Notes under the pieces: model-generated
What the model was told of the DNA's origin: nothing
The model's database searches: none
What the model saw: the letters and a program-made list of their open reading frames with translations, nothing else
Position numbers and translations under genes: made by a program
Assembly: GCA_029961685.1 (NCBI GenBank)
Contig: JARWKL010000008.1
Location: 17,951,981-18,015,980 of the forward strand
Direction of reading: 5' to 3'
Source of the DNA: Aristolochia californica
Taxonomy: Eukaryota; Streptophyta; Magnoliopsida; Piperales; Aristolochiaceae
DNA length: 64,000 nucleotides
Part shown: piece after piece, positions 14,159-26,130 of the stretch
How positions within the stretch are numbered: position 1 is the stretch's first letter
Layout of the letters: the number at the start of each line of letters is the position of its first letter

Positions 14159-14166
14159 TATATAAA
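14159..14166 (+). promoter_or_regulatory. Conserved TATATAAA in the monomer (representative copy)
   Basis: The TATATAAA motif at phase about +80 follows the C-rich island and recurs in most monomers. It matches a canonical plant TATA box, but no conserved open frame or transcript signal follows. It may simply reflect AT-rich sequence. Satellite transcription from this point would be an inference. Confidence 0.3.
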
Positions 14167-14900
14167 AACTAAAAAGAGTTTATAATCCCTAAAAAGTTTA
14201 GAAAGTTTTTGGAATTATCTCTCTCTACATTTTTGCATTGTTCATTTCCATTTTACTTGTATACTTATTTCTTAAATCAAAACTTGAGTTTTCACTTTCC
14301 CTTCATCTCGTAAACAAAAAAAGAGATAAAAAGCAAATAGATTACAACAAAATGAAACTATTAGAGTTTATGTATAGAAATAATTTCAAGCAATAACAAA
14401 TGTATGTAAAGAGAATTTATTCATACACCACAGATGAACAAAAAAGTTTTGTTATCCAAGGTTGGGAAATTCCACTAGTTCAACCCTAATAGCTTCGAAT
14501 TTTATAAGAAAGAGATTTTTCTAAACATGTTTTAAAAAATGGATATGCATGGTTGAAACATGTTAAAGATGCAAATGACCTATGGATCCAAACCTTTTAT
14601 AGAGAATTACAATCAATTTTCAAGTAAACGTGCGGTGGGATATTTACCCGAGTCAAACAAGCCATTATTTTTCTTTTTTACAAAAAGCTGATCTGACGAT
14701 TATTGATGATAGTAAAGTGATTTATCATGAGCAACGGGCTATATTTTTGTAAGGAATGACTTACGGATTGGGAGTCAATAGTCAGTTAAAAATCCCCCGC
14801 CTCTTCGTTTTCCCGATGATTGGATAACTTGATATATAAAAACTAAAAAGAGTTTAAAATCCCTAAAAATTACAGACACTTTTAGGAATTACCTCTCTCT

Positions 14901-14912
14901 ACATTTCATAAA
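14901..14912 (+). repeat. Deletion-variant monomer junction (about 35 bp lost)
   Basis: CTACATTT runs straight into CATAAATCAAAAC. The TGCATTGTGCATTTCC segment and GATGTATAC are missing. The monomer spans 639 bp (14753-15391). Confidence 0.85.
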
Positions 14913-15409
14913 TCAAAACTTGAGTTTTGACTTTTCCTTCATCTCATGAAGTAAAAAAAGAGATCAAAGGCAAAAGTACATCACAACAAAAAGAAAATTT
15001 TGGAGTTGTTGTTTGGAAAGAATTTAAAGCAATAACAAATGTAAGTAAAGAAAATTGATGCACACACCACAAATGAACTCAAAAGTTTTGTTATCCAAGT
15101 TTGAGAAATTCCACTAGTTCAACCCTAATTGCTTGGAATTTTATAAGAAAGAGATATTTCTACACATATTTGAAAAAAAGGATTTGCATGCTTGAAACAT
15201 GTTAAAGATGCAAATGACCTATGGATCCAAACCTTTTAAAGAGATTAACATTAAATTCTCAAGTGAACGTGCGGTGGGATATTTAACCGTGACAAACAAT
15301 CCACTATTTTTCCCATTTACAAAAAGTTGACCTAAAGATCATAGATGATTGTAAAGTGATTTATCATGCGTAATAGGCTATATTTGTTTAAGGAATGACT
15401 TTTGGATTG

Positions 15410-15425
15410 CCCCCCCCCCCCCCCC
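15410..15425 (+). repeat. C16 homopolymer replacing part of the monomer
   Basis: Sixteen C in a row follow GGATTG. The normal GGAGTCAACACTCAGTTAAA segment between the anchor and the C-rich island is gone, and the island itself has become the run. I infer expansion or slippage at the C-rich island combined with a deletion. Confidence 0.9.
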
Positions 15426-18400
15426 GCTCGTCCTTTTCTCAGTGATTGCAAAACCAGATATATAAAAAAGAAAAAGAGTTTAAAATCCCTCAAAATTATA
15501 GAGACTTTTTGGAATTATCTCTCTCCACATTTATGCATTGTGCATTTTTATTTTAGATGTATACTTTTTCTTATATCAAAACTTGAGTTTTCACTTTCCC
15601 TTCATCTCGTAAACAAAAAAAGAGATAAAAGGCAAATAGATCACAAAAAAAAGAAAATTGTAGAGTTTATGTATGGAAAGAATTTAAATCACTAACAAAT
15701 GTAAGTAAAAAAATTTATTCGCACACTAAAATGAAAACAAAAGTTTTGTTATCCAAGTTTGGGAAATTCCACTAGTTCAACCCTAATAGCTTGGAATTTT
15801 ATAACAAAGAGATTTTTCTACACTTGTTTTAAAAACTGGATATGCATGCTTGAAACAAGTTAAAGATGGAAATGACATAAGGATCTAAACCTTTTAAAGA
15901 TAATAACATTAAATTCTCAAGTGAACGTGCGGTGGGATATTTACTCGAGTCAAACAAGCCATTATTTTGCCCATTTAAAAAAAGTTGACCTAACGATCAT
16001 AGATGATTGTAAAGTGATTTATCATGTGTAACGGGCTATATTCTTGTAAGGAATTACTTATGGATTGGGAGTCAACACTCAGTTAAAAATCCCCCGCCTC
16101 CCCCTTTTCCCGATGATTGCAAAAACTGATATAGGAGAACTAAAAATAGTTTACAATTCCTAAAAATTACAGACACTTTTTGGTATTAGCTTTCTCTACA
16201 ATTGTGCATTGTGCATTTCCATTTTAGATGAATACTTGTTTCTTAAATCAAAACTTGAGTTTTCACTTTCCCTTCATCTTGTTAAAAAAAAAAGAGAAAA
16301 AAGGCAAATAGATCACAACAAAATGAAATTTTAAGAGTTTATGTATGGTAATAATTTAAAGCAATAACAAATGTAAGTAAAGAAAATTTATACACACACC
16401 ACAAATGAACACAAAATTTTTGTTTCCAAGTTTGCGAAATTCCTCATTGTTCAACCCTCATAGCATGTAATTTTATAAGAAGGAGATTTTTCTACCCTTG
16501 TTTAAAAAAAGGGTATGTACACATGAAATATGTTAAAGATGAAAATCACCTATGGATCCAAACATTTTAACAGAATACCATTAAATTCTCAAGTGAATGT
16601 GTGGTGGGATATTTACCCGAGTCAAACAAGCCGTTATTTTGCCCATTTACAGAAAGCTGACCTAACAATGATAGATGATTGTAAAGTGATTTATCATGCG
16701 AAACGGGCTATATTTTTTTAACGAATTACTTATGGATAGGGATTCAACACTCAGTTTAAAATCCATGGCCTCCCCCTTTTCCCGACGATTGCAAAACCAG
16801 AAATATAAAAACTAAAAAGAGTTTACAATCCCTAAAAATTACAGAAACTTATTGGAATTATCTCATATAAATTTCTTCATTGTGTGTTTCCATGTTTGAT
16901 GTATACTTTTTTCTTAAATCAAAACTTGAGTTTTCACTTTCCCTTCATCTCGTAAACACAAAAAGAGATAAAAGGCAAATAGATCAACACAACAAGAAAA
17001 TTTTAGAGTTTATGTATGGAATGAATTTGAAGCAATAAGAAAAGTAAGTAAAGAAAATTTTCACACACCACAAATAAACACAAAAATTGTGTTATCCAAG
17101 TTTGAGAAATTCCACTAGTTCAACCCTAATTGCTTGGAATTTTATAAGAAAGAGATTTTTCTAGACATGTTTTAAAAAATGGATATCCATGCTTGAAACA
17201 TGTTAAAGATGCAAATGACCTATGGATTCAAACCTTTTAAAGAGAATAAGATTAAATTCTCTAGTGAACGTGCAGTGGGATATTTTCCCGAGTCAAACAT
17301 GCCATTATTTTGCCCATTTACATAAAACTGACCTAACGATCAGAGATGATTGTAAAGTGATTTATCATGTGAACGGGCTATATTTTTGTAAGAAATGACT
17401 TATGGATTGGGAGTTCACAATCAGTTAAAAATCCCCTGCTTCCCCCTTTTCCCGATAATAGCAAAACCTGATATATAAAAACTATCAAAAGTTTACTATC
17501 CCTAAAAATTACAGAAATTTTTAGGAATTATCTCTCTCAACATTTGTGCATTGTGCATTTCCATTTTAGATGTATATTTTTTTCTTAAATAAAAACATGA
17601 GTTTTCACTTTCCCTTCATCTCGTAAACAAAAAAAGAGATAAAAGGCAAATAGATCACAACAAAATGAATATTTTAGAGTTTATGTATGGAAATAATTTA
17701 AAGCAATAAAAAATGTAAGTAAAAAAATTTATTCACACATCACAAATGAACACAAAAGTTTTGTTATCCAAGTTTGGGAAATTCTAGTAGTTCAATCCTA
17801 ATAGCTAGGAATTTTATAAGAAAGAGATTTTTCTGCACATGTTTAAAAAAATGGATTTGCATGTTTGAAACATGTTAAAGATGAAAATGACCTATGGATC
17901 CAAAACTTTTAAAGAGAATAACATTAAAGTCTCAAGTGAACGTGTGGTGGGATATTTACCCAAGTGAAACAAGCCATTGTTTTGCCCATTTATAAAAAGC
18001 TGACCTAACGATTATAGATGATTGTAAAGTGATTTATCATGCGTAACGGGCTATATTTTTGTATGGAATCACTTATGGATTGGGGGACAACACACAGTTA
18101 AAAATCCCCTGCCTCCCCCTTTTTCCGACGATTGCAAAACCTCATATATAAAAACTAAAAAGAGTTTACAATCCCTAAAAATTACACACACTTTTTGGAA
18201 TTATTTCTCTCTATATTTATGCATTGAGCATTTCTATTTTAAATGTATAGTTTTGTCTTAAATCAAAACTTGAGTTTTTATTTCTCCTTCATCTTGTAAA
18301 CAAAAAAAAAGAGATAAAAGGCAAATAGATCCCTACAAAATGAAAATTTTAGAATTTTTTAAGGAAAGAATTTAAAGAAATAACAAATGTAAGTAAAGAA

Positions 18401-19490
18401 AATTTATTCACACACCACAAATGAAGTCAAAAGTTTTGTTATCCAAGTTTGAGAAATTCCACTTGTTCAACCCTAATTGCTTGGAATTTTATAAGAAAGA
18501 GATATTTCTACACAAGTTTTAAAAAATGGATATGCATGCTTGAAATATGTTAAAGATGCAAATGACCTATGGATCTAAACCTTTTAAAGAGAATAACATT
18601 AAATTCTCAAGTGAACAATTGTTGGGATATTTACTAGAGTCAAACAAGCCATTATTTTGCCCATATACCAAAAGTTGACCTAACGATCATAGATGATTGT
18701 AAAAGTGATTTATAATGTGTAACGGGCTATATTTTTGTATAGAATGACTTATGGATTGGGAGTCTTCACTCAGTTAGAAATACCCCGCTTCCCCCTTTTC
18801 CCGACGATTGTAAAAAATGATATATAAATACAAAAAAGAGTTTACAGTCCCTAAAAATTACAGACAGTTTTTTGGAATTATCACTCTCTACATTTTTGCA
18901 TTGTGCATTTCCATTTTACATGTATTCTTATTTCTTAAATCAAAACATGACTATTCACTTTCCCTTCATCTCGTAAACAAAAAAAGAGATAAAAGGCTAA
19001 TAGATCACATCAAAATGAAAATGTTAGAGTTTATGCATGGAAAGAATTTAAAGCAATAACTAATGTAAGTAAAGAAAATTTATTCACACACCTCAAATGA
19101 ACACAAAATTTTTGTTATCCAAGTTTGGGAAATTCCACTAGTTCAATCCTAATAGCTTGGAATTTTATAAGAAAGAGATTTTTCTACTCAAGTTTTAAAA
19201 AATGGATATGCATGCGTGAAACATGTTAAAGATGCAAATGACCTATGGATCCAAACCTTTTAAAGAGAATAACATTAAATTCTAAAGTGAACATGCGGTG
19301 GTATATTTACCCGAGTCAAACAAGCCATTATTTTGCCCATTTACAAAAATATGACCTAACGATCATAGATGATTGTAAAGTAATTTATCATGCTTAACGG
19401 GCTATATTTTTCTAAGGAATGATTTGTGGATTAGTAGTCAACACTCAGTTAAAAATCCCCTGCCACCCCATTTTCCTAACGATTGCAAAA

Positions 19491-19500
19491 CCTGAATTAT
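19491..19500 (+). repeat. Deletion-variant monomer junction (about 55 bp lost)
   Basis: GCAAAACCTGA is joined to ATTATCTCTC. The TATATAAA box and the AGAGTTTACAATCCC segment are missing. Interval 618 bp. A short GA/A overlap at the joint suggests microhomology. Confidence 0.87.
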
Positions 19501-22050
19501 CTCTCTCTAAATTTTTGCGTTGTGCATTTCCAATTTAGATGTATACTATTTTTCTTAAATCAGAACTTGAGTTTTAACTTCCCTTTATCTTGTAAACAAA
19601 ACAAGAGATAAAAGGCAAATAGATCACAACAAAATAAAATTTTAGAGTTGATGTATGGAATGAATTTAAAGCAAAAATAAATGTAAGAAAATAAAATTTA
19701 TTCACACACCACAAATGAACACAAAAGTTTTGTTATACAAATTTGAGAAATTCCACTAGATCAACCCTAATTGCTTGGAATTTAATAAGAAAGAGATATT
19801 TCTACACATGTTATAAAAAATGGATGGGCATGCTTAAAACGTGCTAAAGATGCAAATGACCTATGGATCCAAACCTTTTAAAGAGAATAAAATTTAATTG
19901 TCATATGAACGTGGGTTGGGAAATTTACCAGAGTCAAACAAGCCATTATTTTGCCCCTTTACAAAAAGCTGACTTAACGATCATAGATGATTGTAAAGTG
20001 ATTTAACATGCCTAACGTGCTATATTTTTGTAAGGAACAACTTATGGATTGGGAGTCAAAACTCAGTTAAAAATCCCCTGCATCCCCCTTTTCCCGACGA
20101 TTGCAAAACCTGATATATAAAAACTAAAAAAAGTTTACAATCCCTAAAAATGACAAACACTTTTTGGAATTATCTCTCTCTAATTTTTGCATTGTGCATT
20201 GCCTTTTTAGATATATAATTTTCTCTTAAATCAAAACTTGAGTTTTCCCTTTCCCTTCGTCTCGTAAACAAAAAAAAGAGATAAAAGGCAAATTGATCAC
20301 AACAAAATGAAAATTTTAGAGTTTATGTAAGGAAAGAATTTAAAGAAGTAACAAATTTAAGTAAATAAAATTTATTCACACACCACAAATGAACACTAAA
20401 TTTTTGTTATCCAAGTTTGGGAAATTCCACTAGTTCAACCCTAATGGCTTGAAATTTTATAGGAAAGAAATTTTTCTACACATATTTTAAAAAATGGATA
20501 TGCATGCTTGAAACTTGTTAAAGATGCAAATGACCTATGGATCCAAACCTTGTAAAGAGAATAACATTAAATTCTCAAGTGAACGTGCAATGGGATATTT
20601 AACCGAGTCAAACAAGCCATTATTTTGCCTATTTAGAAAAAACAGACCTAACAATCATAGATGATTGTAAAGGAATTTATCATACGTAACGGGCTATATT
20701 TTTGTAAGGAATGACTTATGAAGTGGGAGTCAACACTCAGTTAAAAATCCCCCGCCACCCCCTTTTCCCGACGATTGTAAAACCAGATATATAAAAACTA
20801 AGAAGAGTTTACATTCCCTAAAGATTATAGACACTTTCAAGAATTATCTCTCTCTACATTTTTCCATTGTGCATTTCCATTTTTGATATATAACATTTTC
20901 TTAAATCAAATCTTGAGTTTTCACTTTCCCTTCATCTCGTAAACAAAAACAAAGATAAAATGCGAATAGATCACAAAAAAATGAAAATTTTAGAGTTTAT
21001 GTATGGAAGGAATTTAAATCAATACAAAATGTAAGTAAAGAAAATTTATCCACACACCACAAATGAACACAAAAGTTTTTTATTCAAGTTTGGGAAATTC
21101 CACTAGTTCAACCCTAATGGCTTGGAATTTAACAGGAAAGAGATTTTTCAACACATGTTTTAAAAAATGGATAGTCATGCTTGAAACTTGGTAAAGATGA
21201 AAATGAACTATGGATCCATACGTTTTAAAGAGAATAACATTAAATTCTCAAGTGAACGTGCGATGAGATATTTACCCAAGTCAAAGAAGCCATTATTTTG
21301 CCCATTTACAAAAAGTTGATCTAAAATTCATAGATGATTGTAAAGTGATTTATCATGCATAACAGGCAATATTTTATTAAGGAATGACTTACGGATTGGA
21401 AGTCAACAAACAATTAAAAATCTCCCGCCTCCCCCTTTTCTCGACATTGCAAAACCTGATATATAAAAACTACAAAGTGTTTATAATCCCTAAAAATTGC
21501 TAACACTTTTTTGAATTATCTCTCTCTAAATTTTTGAGTTGTGTATTTCCATTTTAGATGTATACTTTTTTCAAAAATCAAAAGTTTAATTTTAACTTCC
21601 CTTCATCTTGTAAACAAAAAAAGAGATTAAAGGCAAACAGAGCACAACAAAATGAAAATTTTAGAACTTATGTATTGAATGAATATAAATAAATAACAAA
21701 TAAAAGTAAAAAAAATTTATTCACACACCACAAATGAACCCAAAACTTTTTTTATTCAAGTTTGGGAAATTCCACTAGTTCAACCCTATTGGCTTGGAAT
21801 TTTATAAGAAATAGATTTTTCAACACATGTTTTAAAAAATGGATATGCATGCTTGAAAAAAGTTAAAGATGCAAATACCCAATGGATCCAAACCTTTTAA
21901 AGAGAATAGCTTAAAATTCTCAAGTGAACGTGCGGTGGGATATTTACCCAAGTCAAACAAGCTATTATTTTGCCCATTTACAAAAAGCTGACCAAACAAT
22001 CATATATGATTATAAAGTGATTTGTCATCTGTAATGGGCAATATTTTTAA

Positions 22051-23500
22051 GGAATGACTTATGGATTGGGAGTAAACACTCAGTTAAAAATCCCCCTCCT
22101 TCCCCTTTTCTCGACAATTGCAAAACCTGATATATAAAAACTACAAAGTGTTTATAATCCCTAAAAATTTAAGACACGTTTTTGAATTATCTCTCTCAAA
22201 ATTTGTGCCTTGTGCATTTCCATTTTAGATGTATCCACTTTCCATGAATCAAAACTTGAGGTTTAACTTCCCTTCATCTTGTAAACAAAAAAAAAAAAGA
22301 TAAAAGGAAAATAGATCACAACAAAATGAAAAATTTAGAGTTCATGAAGGGAAACAATTAAAACAATAAAAAATGTAAGTAAAGAAAATTTATTCACACA
22401 CCACAAATGAACACAAAAGTTTTGTTATCCAAGTTTGAAAAATTCCACTAGTTCAATCCCAATAGCAGGGAATTTTATAAGAAAGAAATTTTTCTACTCA
22501 AGTTTTAAAAAATGGATATGCATGCTTGAAATATGTTAAAGATGCAAATTACCTATGGATCCAAACCTTTTAAAGAGAATAACATTAAATTCTCAAGTGA
22601 AAGTCCAGTGGGATACTTACCTGAGTCAAACATGCCATTATTTTGTGCATTTACAAAAAGTTGACCTAACGATCATAGATGATTATAAAGTGATTTATCA
22701 TTCGTAATGGGCTATATTTTTGTAGGGAATGATTTATGGATTGGAAGTCAACACTCAAATAAAAATTCCACGCCTCCCCCTTTTCCAGACGGTTACAAAA
22801 CCTGACATATAAAAACAAAAAAGAGTTTACAATCCCTAAAAATTACAAACACTTTTTGGAATAATCTTTCTCAACATTTGTCCATTGTGCCTTTTAACTT
22901 TAGATGTATACTTTTTTCTAAAATCAAAACTTGAGTTTTCACTTTCCCTTCATCTTGTAAACAAAAAAAGAGATAAAAGTCAAATTGATCACAACAAAAT
23001 AAAAAATTTAGAGTTTATGTAAGGAAATAATTTAAAGCAAAAACAAATGTAAGTAAATAAAATTTATTCGCACACCACAAAAGATAACAAAGGTTTTGTT
23101 ATCAAAGTTTGAGAAATTCAACTTGTACAACCCTAATAGTTTGCAATTTTATAAGAAAGAAATTTCTCTACACATGTTTTACAATATGGATATGCATGCT
23201 TGAAACATGTTAAAGATGTAAATGACCTATGGATCCAAACCTTTTAAAAACAATAACATTAAATTCTCAAGTGAACGTGTGATGGGATATTTACCCAAGT
23301 CAAACATGCCATTATTTTGCCCATTTAAAAAAAAGCTGACCTAACGATCATAGATGATTGTAAAGTGATTTATCATGCGAAACAGACTATGTTTTTGTAA
23401 GGAATGACTTATGGATTGGGAGTTAATACTCAGTTAAAAATCCCCTACCTCCCCCTTTTCCCGACGATTGTAAAACTGATATATAAAAACTAATAAGAGT
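22051..23500 (+). repeat. Block copy 1, 4-monomer register (A-B-C)
   Basis: The first monomer has TTTTCTCGAC and ACTACAAAGTGTTTATAATC. The next has CCTGACATATAAAAACAAAA, AATTGATCACAACAAAATAA, CCACAAAAGATAACAAA and GTTTGAGAAATTC. The third starts with TACCTCCCCCTTTTCC and AAACTGATAT. The same order follows from 24746. Confidence 0.82.
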
Positions 23501-24745
23501 TTACAATCCTTAAAAATTACAGACACTTTCAGGAATTGTCTCTCTCTACATTTGTGCATTGTGCATTTCCATTTTAGATATATAACTTTTTCTTAAATCG
23601 AAACTTGAGTTTTCACTTTCCCTTCATCTCGTAAACAAAAAAAGAGATAAAAGGCAAATAGATCACAACAAAATGTTAATTTTAGAATTTATGTATGGAA
23701 TGAATTTAAAGCAATAACAAATGTAAGGAATGAAAATTTATTCACACACCAAAAATGAACACAAAAGTTTTGGTTTCCAAGCTTAGGAATTTCCACTAGT
23801 TCATCCCTAGTGCCCTGGAATTTTACAAGAAAGAGATTTTTAAACACATGTTTTAAAAAATGGATATGCATGCTTGAAACATGTTAAATATGAAAATGAC
23901 CTATGGATCCAAACCTTTTAAAGAGAATAACATTATATTCTCAAGTGAATGTTCGGTGGGATATTTACCCAAGTCAAACAAGCCATTATTTTGCCCATTT
24001 ACAAAAAGTTGACCTAACAATCATAGATGATTGTAAAGTGATTTATCATGCATAACGGGCTATATTCTTGTAAGAAATGACTTATGGATTGGGAGCTAAC
24101 ACTCAGTTAAAAATCCCCCGCCTCCCCCTTTTCCTGACGATTGCAAAACCTATTATATAAAACGATAAATTGTTTATAATTCCTAAAAATTGCAGACACT
24201 TTTTTGAATTATCTCTCTCTAAATTTGTGCATTGTGCATTTCCATTTTACCTGTATATTTTTTTCTTAAATCAAAACCTTAGTTTTGACTTCCCTTCATC
24301 TTGTAAACAAAAAAAGAAGATAAAATGCAAATAGATCACAATAAAATGAAAATTTTAGAGCTTATGTATGGAATGAATTTAAAGCAATAACAAATGTAAA
24401 TAAAGAAATTTTAATCACACAGCACAAATGAACACAACACGTTGTTATCCAAGTTTGGGAAACGCCACTAGTTCAACCCTAATGGCTTGGAATTTTATAA
24501 GAAAGAGATTTTTCAACACATGTTTTAAAAAATGGATATGCATTCTTGAAACATGTTAAAGATGCAAATGACCAATGGATCCAAACCTTTTAAAGAGAAT
24601 AGCATTAAATTCTGAAGTGAACATGCGGTGGGATATTTTCCCAAGTCAAACAAGCCATTATTTTGCCCATTTACAAAAAGCTGACCAAACAATCATAGAT
24701 GATTGTAAAGTGATTTGTCATGTGTAACGGGCTATATTTTTGTCA

Positions 24746-26130
24746 GGAAAGACTTATGGATTGGGAGTCAACACTAAGTTAAAAATCCCCTCGCTGCCCC
24801 TTTTCTCGACGATTGCAAAACTCGATATATAAAAACTACAAAGTGTTTATAATCCTTAAAAATTGCAGACACTTTTTAGAATTATCTCTCTCTAAATTTG
24901 TGCATTGTGCATTTCTACTTTAGATATATATTTTTTTCTTAAATAAAAACTTTTGTTTTAACTTCCCTTCATCTTGAAAAAAAAAAGAGATAAAGGGCAA
25001 ATAGATCACAACAAAATGAAAATTTTAGAGCTTATGTATGGAATGAATTTAAAGCAATAACAAATGTAAGTAAAGAAAATTTATTCACACACCACAAATG
25101 AACACAAAACTTTTTTTATCCAAGTTTGGGAAATTCCACTAGTTCAACCCTAATGGCTTGGAATTTTATAAGAAACAAATTTTTCAAGACATGTTTAAAA
25201 CAATGGATATGCATGCTTGAAATATGTTAAAGATGCAAATGACCAATGGATATATACCCTAGTCAAACAAACCATTATTTTGCGCATTTACAAAAAGTTG
25301 ACCTAACGATCATAGATGATTGTGAAGTGATTTATCATGCGTAACGGGCTATATTTTTGTGGGGAATGACTTATGGATTAGGAGTCAACACACAGTTAAA
25401 AATCCCATGCATCCCCCTTTTCCCGACGATTGCAAAACCTGACATATAAAAACAAAAAACAATCACTAAAAATTATAGAAAATTTTTGGAATTATATTTC
25501 TCTACATTTGTGCATTGTGCATTTCAATTTCAGATGTATACTTTTTTCTTAAATCAAAACTAGAGTTTGCACTTTCCCTTCATCTTGTAAACAAAAAACA
25601 GAGATAAATGGAAAATTGATCACAACAAAATAAAAAATTTAGTGTTTATGTATGGAAAGAATTTAAAGCAATAAAAATTTTAAATAAATAAAATTTATTC
25701 ACACACCACAAAAGATAACAAAAGTTTTGTAATATAAGTTTGAGAAATTCCACTAGTTCAACCCTAATAGCTTGGAATTTTAGAAGATAGAGATTTTTCT
25801 ACACTTGTTTGAAAATATGGATATGCATGATTGAAACAAGTAAAAGGTGCAAATGACCTATGGATCCAAACCTTTTAAAAAGAATAACATTAAATTCTCT
25901 AGTGAAAGTGCGGTGGGATATTTACCCGAGTCAAACAAGCCATTATTTTGCCCATTTACAAAAAGCTGACCTAACGATCATTGATGATTGTAAAGTGATT
26001 TATCACGCGTAACGGGCTATATTTTTGTAAGGAATGACTTAGGGAGTGGGAGTCAACGCTCAGTTAAAAATCCTTTACCTCCCCCTTTTCCCTACGATTG
26101 CAAAAACTGATATTTAAAAACTAAAAAGAG
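24746..26130 (+). repeat. Block copy 2, 4-monomer register (A-B-C)
   Basis: Repeats the ordered variants of 22051-23500. The offset is 2695 at the first anchor and 2637 at the second, because this copy has since lost about 55 bp at 25250. The deletion is therefore younger than the duplication. Confidence 0.82.
25246..25256 (+). repeat. Deletion-variant monomer junction (about 55 bp lost)
   Basis: CCAATGGAT continues as ATATACCCTAGTC. The segment from CCAAACCTTTT to GTGGGAT is missing. GGAT occurs at both ends of the lost segment in intact monomers, so a GGAT microhomology deletion is likely. Interval 617 bp. Confidence 0.88.

Noticed and set aside
14159..14166. TATATAAA as a true promoter in each monomer
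   Set aside because: The motif is conserved, but no conserved start, open frame or terminator follows, and the whole monomer is AT-rich. Kept only as a low-confidence site.
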